From NCBI GenBank assembly GCA_000507305.1, contig DF239213.1, positions 186,001 to 250,000 on the forward strand: a DNA stretch of 64,000 bases. Direction: 5' to 3'. Positions 51,183 to 62,862 of the stretch are shown in pieces. This stretch comes from Breviolum minutum Mf 1.05b.01 (Eukaryota; Sar; Dinophyceae; Suessiales; Symbiodiniaceae). The notes below the pieces were generated by a model. The model did no database searches. It had not been told where the DNA came from and saw only the letters and a list, made by a program, of their open reading frames with translations. Made by a program: the position numbers and the translations under genes. Position 1 is the stretch's first letter, and every line of letters starts with the position of its first letter.

Positions 51183-52578
51183 ATGGCAGCCAATGTCGCT
51201 ATGGATCAGCCACATGGAGACGGCGAGGAGGATAGTCCCAGTACAGATCCCGAGATGCCACCTTTGATCCCAGTGTGTTCAAATCCAGCAGAACCTGCAG
51301 TTGCTCCCAAGACTGCCAGGCAGGTCTTGGCTGCACAACTGGAAGTATTGAATGGTCGAGCTCGGGGTCGGGGAAGGGGTCGAAAAACGAAGGGCAAGGC
51401 CAAGTCTGAGAGCTCTGAGAGCATCTCGGCGCCGCCAATTCTCGTGGGGCCTGGGACTTCAACGCCCGGTGCCTCGCCCAAAACTGTGGACTTCAGCCGT
51501 CGTGCTGGTGATTTGGCTGCGATGTTGGATCAGCTCCCAGCGCCGAGTCTGGAGGAGAATTCCGACATACCCAGAAAAGCCAAGCACTGGACAGATAAAG
51601 CACTTGAAGAAATCGAAGTTACTGCAGCTGCCAATGCCAAAGCCGCAGCAAGTCGACCCAAGATTTGCTTCAAGAAACTTTTTTTGTATATTTTTGTTGC
51701 TTTTTGTTTAAAACAGTTTCTTTTGTTGTTGCTTTGATTGCTGGACTTTTGCAAATTTATGTGTTTTCTTTTGGTCGTTGAAGTCAAACATGACAGTGCG
51801 GTATGCTTCTGATTCAAAGGAGGACGCTGAGGTGTCCAACATTTGATGCAAACTTGAAATGTTTCTTGCTTTGAGTTCGAATGTTTCTTCGTGGATGTTT
51901 GTGAAGAACTTAAAATTAGCGACAATGCTAAATCGGTGGAAGCACATTGCACCACAGCCCAAACCAGCCAGCAAACGAAGGTCAACAGGATGAATTGCTG
52001 AATCCAGCCGACCTGATGAATGCGGACGCGTCGGACAGTCAACTTGGTTTTGCTTATTAGCCTTTGGAGATCTTTGGAGCCTGTTGTTTAGTCTTCATGT
52101 GACTTTTTAAAACATGTCCGCTTTGTTTGGCATTCCCATTTTTTGAGCAAACTGCCTTGAAGCACAGGTGAAGCAGAAGGTGAGATTGATGAGGATGAGG
52201 ATGATGAAGAACATGAAGGGAGGAAGTCCACCACCAGAAACTTGGCTTGGTTTTATTGAGAAGTCTATTCGTGTTGTGTCAATGACAGATAGAATGCTGT
52301 GTTGTCTAGGCTTGGCATTAAGGCTGCTAGAAACTTGGGGCGGGGATCGGATTTTGATGGAAAATCAATGAACAAATATGAATGAAGATGAATATGATGG
52401 ACGTTGAACAAATGGCATTCCAGCATCCGACCATGCTCAGCTTGCTCAGGGTCACGTTGCCGACGTCCGGGCAAGCTGAACGACCTGAGGGAGCTGCCTC
52501 CAGGGGCACCAAAGGCAGAAAGTGCCGGTGAAGAGGTGCTGCAAGCCGTGGCATCTGCCGGTGAAGGCTCGAAACCTG
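51183..52578 (+). CDS. Acidic/basic disordered protein with RGRGRGRK patch (split gene, 5' end)
   Basis: Exon 1 is 51183-51651, from ATG: MAANVAMDQPHGDGEEDSPS..., then LAAQLEVLNGRARGRGRGRK followed by TKGKAKSESSE, then TVDFSRRAGDLAAMLDQL. It ends at a GT donor in phase 1. Exon 2, 51981-52046, reads QQDELLNPADLMNADASDSQ. Exon 3 from 52168 reads EAEGEIDEDEDDEEHEGRKS. A later exon, 52450-52578, reads SRCRRPGKLNDLRELPPG then APKAESAGEEVLQAVASAGE. All acceptors are AG|G in phase 1, so exons could be skipped without frame loss. The Arg-Gly patch resembles an AT-hook or RG-type nucleic-acid-binding segment; that role is an inference. The junction between exon 3 and 52450 is not settled. Confidence 0.5.
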
Positions 52579-52859
52579 GTTGGGATAGTTGATGATAGTT
52601 GGGATAACAAACGGGATAGATGCAAGTTGTTCTCATAAGCTGAGCCGATGTGATCATACACGTTTCAACATCTTATATCTAATTACATGTGCTTACAATA
52701 TAACAATATATAACAATATGTAACATGTGATAGAAGAGTTCCAAGAATTCAAAACTAAAGAATACAGAAGACTAGTCGTACTGATAGGTTTGATAAGGTA
52801 TTCTGAAACGAGAATGTACCATCTGGATTTGTTGTTAGCTGCTAGTGAGCCGTTTTCAG

Positions 52860-53033
52860 GAGTTGCTCAGCCTGGGGGCAGCTCCTTCGGTCCTCGCTTC
52901 AAAAACCTCTCCAAGTTCGGGACCCTCACAGCACGACCTGTCGTCATCTGTCGTCCATGAACACACCCAACAACAAACCAAAAACGCCAAGGTCGGAGTT
53001 GAAGGTGGTGAGACAGAAGTGGCAACTGCATAG
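52860..53033 (+). CDS. Possible exon, unknown, ending at a stop
   Basis: After TTTTCAG|G a frame reads ELLSLGAAPSVLASKTSPSS, then SVVHEHTQQQTKNAKVGVEG, then GETEVATA and TAG. Another frame from the same acceptor is open for 33 codons and would fit the phase of the preceding exon. Which is used cannot be decided by eye. Confidence 0.3.
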   Translation, partial: ELLSLGAAPSVLASKTSPSSGPSQHDLSSSVVHEHTQQQTKNAKVGVEGGETEVATA

Positions 53034-53334
53034 TTTGGCAGGCTTGGAGTTTGGATTAATTGGCTTCACTTGGTTTCGGCTAAAGTTCATGTGCTTGTGC
53101 TGGGTAACTTCTTGGTTGTGCTCAGAAGGGGTTTCTCCACATTCGGCGGTTTCCATCATGCAAGTAGACAGTGCAATGCATACTATGACAGACGTGCACA
53201 TTCATGAAACATGAAAATTGTATTATTTATCATTATTTATCCAATACCGATTCATTCACGTTCATTTGATGTATCACATGTCTCCGCAACGGAGTAGTAT
53301 CCGTGTCACGTGAGGGGGCATTTGGGTTTGCAAG

Positions 53335-53630
53335 GCGTTGAGGCCAGCAGCTCTGAACAGAATCGTCGCGCAGCGGAGGCAAGGGCTCTGAAGACGAAGA
53401 TTTTCTTGACATTTTCAAACTTTTTTCCTCCACCCTGACATGCCCTGACCATCTCTAACCATCCCTAACCACTTTCCTCCGAGAGTCAGAATCGACATCA
53501 GCAAATCCTCCGCCTGCAGGAGCTCTTCGCTGCCCTCAAAGCGCGGCGACCCGCCGCGGCTCCCGAAACCACAGCAGATGCGCCGGCCGCGAAGCCGGTG
53601 TTCCGGAAGCGCAGCGACGCTTGGAACTGA
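53335..53630 (+). CDS. 3' end of a gene, GC-rich, unknown product
   Basis: 53335 to about 53400 reads VEASSSEQNRRAAEARALKT after an AG|G acceptor in phase 1. About 53490-53630 reads SQNRHQQILRLQELFAALKA, RRPAAAPETTADAPAAKPVF, RKRSDAWN, then TGA. Strong GC in third positions sets it apart from the AT-rich flanks. It may be the C-terminus of the gene starting at 51183, with which it shares charged, disordered composition and phase. Function unknown. Confidence 0.45.
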
Positions 53631-53774
53631 AATGGGAGATGGGGAGAGGCATGGGAGAGGTAGCAGGGAATGGATGGGAGGTATTGCTTCAAGAACATCG
53701 TGATGAAAGAAGACACAGAAGTTATCAAGATCACGTTTGGTAATCTATAGAATAGTCTAATCTTCTGGTATGTG

Positions 53775-53965
53775 GTTGAAGTCCTATTGCAGCTGTTCTT
53801 GGCACATCTGGTCAGCTTGGATGTGGTGATTGCCATCAATGGGCGCCCCCCCAACACGCTTGCGCTGCGTGACTTGGCTCATCGGCACTGCGCTCAGGCT
53901 CCTGAAGCAGAAGCTGAGACAAGCAAGCCAACACACCACCGGCCTGATGCTTTTACCACTCCAGG
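53775..53965 (+). CDS. Exon candidate, unknown
   Basis: The frame reads VEVLLQLFLAHLVSLDVVIA, INGRPPNTLALRDLAHRHCA then QAPEAEAETSKPTHHRPDAF, and could end at a GC donor after CCAG. It is hydrophobic at first, then charged. It probably belongs to the same gene as the next ORF. Confidence 0.35.
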
Positions 53966-54036
53966 CAGGGCTTCTGTCAGATGAAACCGTGCGGAAAATG
54001 CCTCCCCAATGCACGTGCTAACTTCTGGCGGCGTCC

Positions 54037-54348
54037 ATGACACCTCCAGCACGAACCAAGATGAACTGGAATGTGGAGTCTAGACATGGCAGCACTTCAC
54101 TTAACTTCAATACAACAAAAGTGACTAAGTCCACTTTCTTGAGGTGTGCGCATCCTGGAGGAGTGTGTTGCAGGCAGAGGCTGGTCGGACTTTGGGACAG
54201 CTTTGCCAAAAAAAATGACATCCGGGTTGCACGCAACACTGGTCGTGTATGTCGACAGCTGTATCTTGTAGGCGCCCGGCGCAAAGCTGACACTGCACCA
54301 AGCGAGAACGCTCGCCCTGCTGCGAAGCGGCGGAAGGGAGCATCTTAG
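54037..54348 (+). CDS. Basic protein or terminal exon with a C-terminal nuclear-type signal (unknown)
   Basis: An ATG frame of 103 codons reads MTPPARTKMNWNVESRHGST, then FLRCAHPGGVCCRQRLVGLW, then NDIRVARNTGRVCRQLYLVG and ends in ARPAAKRRKGAS, TAG. The last residues (KRRK after Ala-Ala) look like a nuclear localisation signal. The middle has regularly spaced Arg and Cys. No family is recognised. It could be single-exon or the last exon of the gene carrying the segment at 53775. Confidence 0.45.
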   Translation: MTPPARTKMNWNVESRHGSTSLNFNTTKVTKSTFLRCAHPGGVCCRQRLVGLWDSFAKKNDIRVARNTGRVCRQLYLVGARRKADTAPSENARPAAKRRKGAS

Positions 54349-54409
54349 CAAGACTTGTGATTAGAGAATCGATTTAATGCACACAATTTCAACTGCGCTA
54401 GGGCCTAGG

Positions 54410-54410
<1 letters not shown>

Positions 54411-54461
<51 letters not shown>
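54411..54461 (+). repeat. (ATC)n microsatellite, 17 units
   Basis: This is an uninterrupted ATC run, the reverse complement of the GAT run near 8.8 kb. Confidence 0.9.
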
Positions 54462-54558
54462 GTCACGACTTATCAGAACCATTTTTGAAGTGACCAAGAA
54501 GGTGGAGACAGATGCAAATCTGGAAAGCAACATCTAGGCAACACTTTCTGATTTGCAG

Positions 54559-54612
54559 TACCCACCCACTGCCAAGGTCGTCATTGCTGGAGAGGAGGGT
54601 GAGGACGAATGA
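54559..54612 (+). CDS. Possible exon with acidic end, before the aquaporin exons
   Basis: After TTTGCAG the frame reads YPPTAKVVIAGEEGEDE, then TGA. A preceding stretch at about 54475-54525 reads FEVTKKVETDANLE. Just after it, about 54640-54720, VVKKFGSTCAGVFLVASAIW is a plausible first membrane helix of the aquaporin. How these connect is not resolved. Confidence 0.3.
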   Translation, partial: YPPTAKVVIAGEEGEDE

Positions 54613-54874
54613 TGTGATACAGCAGAAGTCTGTTCTGTGCGTGGTGAAAAAGTTTGGCAGCACTTGTGCGGGTGTGTTTCTGGTTGCTTCGGCCATCTGG
54701 TTGGATCCCTTTGCATGCAAAAATCTGATAAACTCTGTACTTGAGCAGGATGGCAATGGATCCAAGATCAAGTGAGCTAACTTAGAGACTCAAAGTTAAG
54801 AATGCATAAGAACGCTACTTTTATGGCCTGAGTTTTCCTTCGCAAAACTCTGGAGATGTCAAAGTTCTACTGAG

Positions 54875-57800
54875 GCCCTACGGGACGTCTCTGGGGCACA
54901 CTTCAACCCTGCTGTGACGCTGGCAGTGCGTTGCAGTGGCAGAGCGCCAGCTGAGGCATTCTGCCGTTGCTTCAAAATCTGTGAGAATTTGGAAAACAGG
55001 CGGCAAAGTGGCACAACTTCGCTAGGATACCTTGAATAGATCTCGACCTTATCTGGTCTGAAAAGGGCAATCCCTCCAAAGGGTACTAATGTATGTTTAG
55101 CTTTCCCTCCAAAGGGTACTAATGTATGTTTAGCTTTCAAAGTAAGCAATCTCCCGCTCAGCCAGTCGGCCTACTTAAAGCATATTCCTCGCTCTCGGGC
55201 GCCCAGTTGTGAGTGGATTTTTGCACTTGCCAGGACGAAGCAAGCGACTCTAGTGAAGTGCGTCTCTTGAAAGCATTCAAAAATGAGAAACCATCGAAAA
55301 CCCTTTCAAAGGCTTAAAGGTGTGGAGGCCTCGCTGTGTTGGTGAATCAGCTTATAATTTTCTTCCTCGTAGCAAGATCTTCTGCCATGGTGCAGTCGCC
55401 AAGAATGCCACCTAGGCTATGGAATCTTTTACGCCTTGGCCCAGGCCTGCTGAGCTAGAGTTGCTATGGCCGGTATTAAAACGCACCATTTCTAAGAGCC
55501 CAGTCTTCAGCACAAGAGTCATGCCTTCAGGTGCTTGCAGGTGTTGTGGCTGCAATGGTGGCCGGCATCGTCACGGCCTCAGATGAAAAAAAAAATCCAA
55601 ACACCACTGGTGGGTACTGGTGGCATATTGCAACCAGATATACCACTCGTTTTCCTCGCAACTCCAGGTGCATGCGTCCCGGCCGAGAACTGGAACCGAC
55701 GAGGTGTGCGTTTCCTTTGTGACATATGATATAAGCATAGAGAAGTATTATATAGATACCCTCAACTACTTAGGGTCTAGCCTAATGATCCCTAGGTATT
55801 GGCCAGTCAGGGGTCTAACATAGTATTCAGACCTGTGTAGACTTTTTGATTCAGGCCAGTTCACTGTGTTTCAAGAAGTTCTGCCTTTGAAAAATCAACG
55901 CCTTGGAAAAAGTCGATCAAAAATACAATCAAATTGCTAGAATCATATAAAGGATTATAAAATGTGTTTTACAGTAGGTGTCGTAAGAAACAGGGATTCA
56001 CGGACTGTGAGTGGTGAAACCTCAGAGGTGAGGTCTGTTTGCAAAAAGCTGTTAGGCTGCCACTGCAGGCTGGAGCCTCAGTGGTGTTGAGGATAGGGAT
56101 GTCAAGGATGAGGTTGATGGATGTTGATGGGGGATTGCAGTGATTTCCAGGCAGTTTTGTTTAGCACTATGGGAAGCCTTGATGTGTTTTTGTGATCCTG
56201 TTGCAATGGTCGTACCTTCACTTGCGGAAAATGGTCAAATCTGGACACAGGGCGACTTGCGGAAACAGCAAACTTAGGTCAAATCTGCGTTGCGGAGGTT
56301 TTCGGAGCTTTCTTCCTTTGCTATGTGAGGTAGCCAAGATGAGTGATGTCAGATGATGTCAGCTGTCCTGGTTTGTTTGGACCAATATACCGGAGGAGTG
56401 TATCAAAACCCACAGTTTCGCGAATGCCAAAGACGTTGACCAAGAGAAGCATGGAACAACTACTTGAAATCCAGCAAAACATGAGGTTGTTCTTGCCAGT
56501 AGCGTGACCTTCCCAGTGGAGGGTTCCAGGCTGGATGACAATGGGAGACCGGTGGAATATTACTGGTACAGTGGATGGCATCACATGACATGAATGTTGT
56601 CAGTACCTGGATTTAGAAGATTAGGACACCCATCACGCACTTCAACTAGCATCACACCCAGCAGGCCATGCATTAATTTTTGGAGCTCATATTTTGAGCA
56701 GTAGCACTGTGTCCTTGAAGGGCAAGCCCAGAAATTGATATTTTGCTTGTGTATTATTTTGAATGCATCAGGCCTTCTAGAGGTTGTTCTTTTGACTTGA
56801 ATTCTGTAGAATCGCGATCAGTGATCAGTGATTGAGAAGACACAAGCCATCTCGCCAGGTCCAAACAAAACAACCTTGCGGGTTTGGCGCACTTTGCCAA
56901 TGATTTGAGACAAAAGTTGGGGGGTGGCGATCCATGACGATCGGATGAAATCCCTTTGCATTTGGCTGGGGGTGGTGTCCCCAAAGAGCACGGGTTTTTT
57001 GATTCTTCCCTGTGTTCTTCACAACGCCACCAAAAGAAAGATGTTCACCCTGGAGAGCCGGTGCTGGAGGACATGCTCAGTCCAAAACATACATGCAAAC
57101 CATGGGTTTCACTTTAGAGGGTATTTTAGAAAAATTGGTCTTTATTTTTTCCCTTTTGTTTTTGTTGCTTTCGTTGTTTTGTGTTTTTACTGCCCAAGTA
57201 ATATCGTCCAGGACCACGGAGCTCCCATCCAATTCCATCAACAGCAGAAAAAATCAGCAACAAAATACTGAATATGATTCCCAAAGAAAGAACAAATGAT
57301 TGCCACAATAGGTCCACCCTTTCACTTTTACTCATTTTACTCATCGATTTAACTGCCGAAATCGCAAATGCAAACAAGTCTTGAACAGAGCCGAGTGCAC
57401 CCAAGACCGCCCGAAACAAATCATTTGTATCCATTGGTTGGTATCAAACCCAACTTGAATATCAGAATCAGAATCTTAGGCCTCGAATTCATTTAAACAT
57501 ATCGGAAACATTTTTTAACTTCCAATCTGCTGTAGATGTTGAGGTCATCGACAGTCATCGATTAAGAAACCTGACATCCTTTACATACCAGTGACAAATA
57601 CATCATTCAACTGCTGCTTTCTCGTAGCAAATGCAAGGGTTGCACTCCTTGCCCTCCTTGGATGATTACATGATGAACAGTTCAGTGATTCTCAGCATTT
57701 CTTTTGTTTCAAGTGGTTGGGATGGTTGGATTTTGATTTCACACCCTGAGACTGATAAAAATATTTGATGAATTGTGATGACGGGGAAAAATTGTAAGGT

Positions 57801-58720
57801 ATGGATCTGTAATCCTTTCGACGACTCTGACGGTCTGGCGCCCCTGTTTGGACGATCATAGATGTCATTAAGAAGTCGTTTTCTCAAGACTCGTTGGCCT
57901 TGTGGAAACTAATCTGAGCCTTGCTTCGCACCTGTCAATTCCCATTTCTACTTGATCTGCCCAGGTGGGGAACATCTCTGGTGCAATGCTGAACCCTGTC
58001 TCCGTGGTTGCCTTTCTGCAAAAACTATGTATCATTATTCAATATCATTCATGATTAATTGCATCACTATTCGGTATGGATGCCTGGAAATATTTCACAG
58101 AGCCAAGGTGAGTATTCTCACACCACTGGATGACTGGAATTCTTGTGGGAGGGGGCCAGCAGTTTCAAAATCTGCTGGTAGCAAGAAGGCAATACGTATC
58201 ATGAATAGCAGCACAATTGAGCATAGTACAATGATGTATGTTTGCAGTAGCAGTTCTAGCATAATGTAGCCATACAGCTGTGATTTTTTACAGTGCTGAC
58301 AATGGAGACGCAATTCCCTGTGGATGACGTGGCTTGCGCCAAGGTTTCGGCCATCATGACGGGTGCAGTCTCTGGTAGAAACTCTTTGCTGGTTGATGCA
58401 ATGTATCATGCTCCGTGGCAGTGTGCAGTGGTTGTTGGTTGTAAAGCTTCAATAGAAAACTAGCACAGTTTCATGCAGTCCCAAGTCTTTTTTTCAGAAC
58501 TTTGCAAATACGCATAACGATTGCAAGATCGCTCACTACATTGGATAGACTTGGAATACATTGATGGTAAATATTTGTTCATATTTCTTTCGTGTTGTTC
58601 GTGATTTTTCTGGATCTACAGTCTGAGGTTGTTGCTGCTGTTGCTGCGGCAGCATCTTTCTTGGTCACTCACGCTCAGCTCTACGCAAAGGACAGCGACC
58701 ATGTGACTGCTCATGTGTAG
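54875..58720 (+). CDS. Aquaporin-like membrane channel (MIP family), split gene, partly resolved
   Basis: Exon 54875-54949 reads ALRDVSGAHFNPAVTLAVRC then SGRAP: the first MIP half-helix with a canonical NPA. Exon from 55531 reads VLAGVVAAMVAGIVTA, a following membrane helix. Exon from 57965 reads VGNISGAMLNPVSVVAFLQ, the second half-helix with NPV in place of NPA and Ser instead of the usual Arg after it. Exon 58628-58720 reads VVAAVAAAASFLVTHAQLYA then KDSDHVTAHV and TAG, the last helix and C-terminus. All four acceptors are AG|G. MIP proteins pass water or small solutes; the changed second motif suggests altered selectivity. Helices 1, 4 and 5 are not assigned (a first helix may lie near 54.66 kb), and an extra coding stretch at 58302-58461 (VDDVACAKVSAIMTGAVSGR) lies between the last two exons. 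Confidence 0.6.
55072..55137 (+). repeat. 33-bp perfect tandem duplication
   Basis: A 33-base unit (CCCTCCAAAGGGTACTAATG + 13 bases) occurs twice in a row at 55072-55104 and 55105-55137 without change, in an intron of the aquaporin-like gene. Part of the unit (CCTCCAAAGG) is weakly palindromic. Confidence 0.9.
56396..56593 (+). CDS. Coding-like segment interrupted by one in-frame TGA
   Basis: One + frame reads ECIKTHSFANAKDVDQEKHG then TTT, a TGA at 56465-56467, then NPAKHEVVLASSVTFPVEGS, RLDDNGRPVEYYWYSGWHHM and a final TGA. Both sides look coding. It lies inside the aquaporin-like gene span and has no recognised family. It may be a decayed exon or pseudogene. Confidence 0.3.
57126..57434 (-). 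CDS. Hypothetical 102-residue membrane protein, minus strand
   Basis: An ATG ORF reads MDTNDLFRAVLGALGSVQDL, FAFAISAVKSMSKMSKSERV, then a hydrophobic helix FVLSLGIIFSILLLIFSAVD and a Lys/Gln-rich end. Composition looks like a real small single-helix protein and it needs no intron. It lies antisense inside an intron-like stretch of the aquaporin-like gene. No homolog is recognised; chance cannot be excluded. Confidence 0.3.
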   Translation of the reverse strand: MDTNDLFRAVLGALGSVQDLFAFAISAVKSMSKMSKSERVDLLWQSFVLSLGIIFSILLLIFSAVDGIGWELRGPGRYYLGSKNTKQRKQQKQKGKNKDQFF

Positions 58721-58848
58721 ATCGAGTGAGCCAGCAGAGTGCCTCTATGTTCAAGGGGAATAGCCCTGTTGTGCTACGACATTGAAGACCTCAAGTTGCA
58801 ATAACGACATGACAGCTGCTTGACTTTTTGAACATGATCTGAAAATCA

Positions 58849-59047
58849 TTGAAGATCCTGCAGCATCTGCATTGGTCAGATCTCTTCCGATTTCAGGCCA
58901 CGTACTTGGCTGTTTTGTCAGGATGCTCTGGAAGCCGACGAGCGTTTGACGGGCCTTTGAGTACCAATGCAGTTTCACCCGACTTATGGCCAGAAGAAAG
59001 AGCAACATGTTGTGACAGAAAGTCAGTGGATTGATTTTGTGGATTGA
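58849..59047 (+). CDS. Possible exons, two overlapping coding-like frames
   Basis: One frame reads DPAASALVRSLPISGHVLGC then FVR; another reads CQDALEADERLTGL, TGA, VPMQFHPTYGQKKEQHVVTE then SQWIDFVD and TGA. They may be two exons or a degraded gene between the aquaporin and atpH genes. No family is assigned. Confidence 0.25.
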
Positions 59048-59718
59048 TTCCGATAAGTTAGCCACAGGTGTTGTTGCAGCAGGTGCCCACAATTGATACA
59101 GTCAGGACTTTTTAGCATGAAGGCTCAAACAGACATTCTTCTGATGCTACTTCTGCAGTTGTGGGCTGCCAAAGTTGGGTACATCAAATTACATTGAGGT
59201 CCAGACCAGTGGGTGAAAGTCCAAAAAACAAATCAATAACAAATTCACAGGTACTCAATGGTACTCAATGCTTCACCTTTGGCCAACTTCGAGCTGCCAT
59301 AATCTACCAGCTCTCATGGGATGGCCTGTGGATAGGAAGGCCATAGAGTCGGGGCTGGAATGTGGAATGGGGACTTGATTTCTTGAAGCATGTGCTGAAC
59401 GGATTTTGATTATCCGAATCTCCCTCAAACCAAGTGAAACAGAATCTTATTGTTGTATGAATGTTTATTGATTGATGTCTATACTGATTACTCTAGCCGC
59501 CAAAATTCGGACTTTTGCAGGCTGGACCGCGGCGAAGCATGCCATCCTATCCCAGCATAAGGCCCAGAAATCTCTAATGCATTGTGCAACAGGGGAAGCC
59601 GTGGATTTTTCAAGTGGAAAGGACCAACAAATCTAGCGGCCTAGCTTGGCTTTAGAATCAGCTGGGAAGAGATTCCGTGAAAGACTGGTTGGATCAAATG
59701 GTGAATGAACGGTTTGCA

Positions 59719-59727
59719 TGGCTCAAG
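59719..59727 (+). other. SL relic at the 5' boundary of atpH copy 1
   Basis: TGGCTCAAG matches the last nine bases of the spliced leader. It ends 52 bases before the ATG, and sequence identity with the other two atpH copies begins exactly at its CTCA(A/G)G. Confidence 0.6.
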
Positions 59728-59770
59728 TTCTCCAGTATCAGCTTCAATCGCCTGTTGTGTCAACCGTTGA

Positions 59771-60205
<435 letters not shown>

Positions 60206-60540
60206 GAGCCCAAATCCNTGACTTTTCTTGGCAAAGCCACCAAATTATGGAGGGGCAAGAACGGAAAAAGCGGAGGGCCCAGTAGACAGTCCGAGAAATC
60301 TTCAACGGGACAGCAGCAGGATTTCCCCAGGATGTTACACACAGTTCTGAGAAACACTTTTTTTTTGCGCACTGCAGGATACCACAATACGGACCTACTG
60401 CAAATATACAGTTTGAATTTTAGGTGAAATAATTTGAAGATGAACTGTGCAACTATACATTAGAAGACTATACTCTCTGAAACATATTTACTACACTTCA
60501 AAATATATTCTAACTATTCCTTTGCAGATGATGGACTTCT

Positions 60541-60560
60541 GCGCTGTCACTGTGCTCAAG
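60541..60560 (+). other. SL relic at the 5' boundary of atpH copy 2
   Basis: The 20 bases end GCTCAAG and, with one gap, agree with the 21-base leader at 14 positions. The relic ends 52 bases before the ATG at 60613, the same distance as in the other copies. Sequence further upstream shares nothing with copies 1 and 3. Confidence 0.6.
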
Positions 60561-60603
60561 TTCTCCAGTACCAGCTTCAATTGCTTGTTGTGTCAACCGT
60601 TGA

Positions 60604-61038
<435 letters not shown>

Positions 61039-61441
61039 GAGCCCAAATCCAAAAGCTGGTCAGCGGGCCACTTTTTTCGGAGACAAAAGATGCCAGGGGA
61101 GTGAGCCAAGATGCAAGACAGTGGGAGCAGTTGCAACTTGAGAGCCTGTTGTTATATAATTATCTGAATTTCTCTCTAGCACTTTCTTGAATATAGACTT
61201 TAGACTGAGAAAGATGTGGAGTTTGGACAACGAGACGAGATGCGACTATTTGGGAGCAAGCAACGACATACTTGGGTCTGCGGTGACAGCTTTAGCCAAC
61301 CAGTCAGACTGTTGTTTCCAGTGAACTCAAAGAATCACATAGAATTACATTACAGTATATCATCAAACAAGGATGGAAGTTTGGGCTAGAGGATCTAGAA
61401 CAAGAAGAGCTGAGTGTGAAATTGGGATACATGCTGTTGCT

Positions 61442-61450
61442 GGGCTCAGG
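61442..61450 (+). other. SL relic at the 5' boundary of atpH copy 3
   Basis: GGGCTCAGG differs from the leader's TGGCTCAAG at two positions. It ends 52 bases before the ATG at 61503, and homology with the other copies starts here. It is the most decayed of the three. Confidence 0.5.
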
Positions 61451-61493
61451 TTCTCCAGTATCAGCTTCAATTGCCTGTTGTGTCAACCGTTGA

Positions 61494-61928
<435 letters not shown>

Positions 61929-62478
61929 GAGCCCAAATCCAAAAGCTGGTCGAGTGAGAATTTTTCCTTGGCAAAGCTCCAAGTCCTGTCCTAGGACTGC
62001 TTGTGGTGCGGAGAATAAAGAGTTGCTGCATTATGCCAATATGCAATAGCTGAGAAGCTACGTTACAAGTAGGTGACATTCATCTCGTCATTACTAGGCA
62101 AGGATGTAATTTGAAACTCGCTAGGGGTTGCAGGAATCTGCCAAGCATTACTGAGCATCGAGTTGAATTCACCACCCAGCCTTTTCTCACTGACCTGGTC
62201 AGGTGACCTGACTGGCATCTATTGGCTTCGCTTCAGCCCAAAGGAGGAGCTTCGATTTGGGGTCCGAGATATGTTTGCCTCATCCTGGCCGATTTTGGCC
62301 TTTCTGGAACTTTCAGATTTCGGATGATGTCATGCATGGAGTGTATTATGTTGATGTATCGTGTGCTGGCTGCTTGTCGAATTTGCATTGTTCACTTCCT
62401 TTGCTGTCATATTCAGTATCAGCATGTGCATCTCACCCTTGGGGCTGTTGTTTTCGTCCCATTGCCATTGCAAGCTGC

Positions 62479-62629
62479 CATCAGGATGACAGTAAAAGAC
62501 TTCAAAACGAGAGAAAACTTTGCTGCACAAGACGCGGCTGGACTTCAAGTGTGCACAGGTCCTGGACTTGGGAGTGTGGAAAAGCAACTTTCTGATTCCA
62601 GGAAACAGGCAAGGAGAGATGCCTTGTTT
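62479..62629 (+). CDS. Possible exon, unknown
   Basis: The frame reads MTVKDFKTRENFAAQDAAGL then QVCTGPGLGSVEKQLSDSRK and stops at TAG. It is charged and coding-like, and may be the 5' side of the adhesin-like gene that follows. Confidence 0.3.
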
Positions 62630-62862
62630 TAGAACATGTTTTTCTTTTAACAATACAGTACATAAATGTACATAACACCTCCTGGGTCATTGTAGATATA
62701 TCCATGTATATCTATGTATAATATATATATATACATAACATTATACAGTATCGACAGTTTTTCTGAACAGACACTGAAAGTGGATTAGTGTAGACAACGA
62801 GGACCACAGCAACGTGGCAGGATTAGATATGCCAAAGTAAGTACAGTAATTGAATTTTTCAA

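Noticed and set aside
58265-58280. GTAGCCAT, matching the 5' half of the spliced leader
   Set aside because: The 3' half of the leader is absent; an eight-base match is expected by chance.
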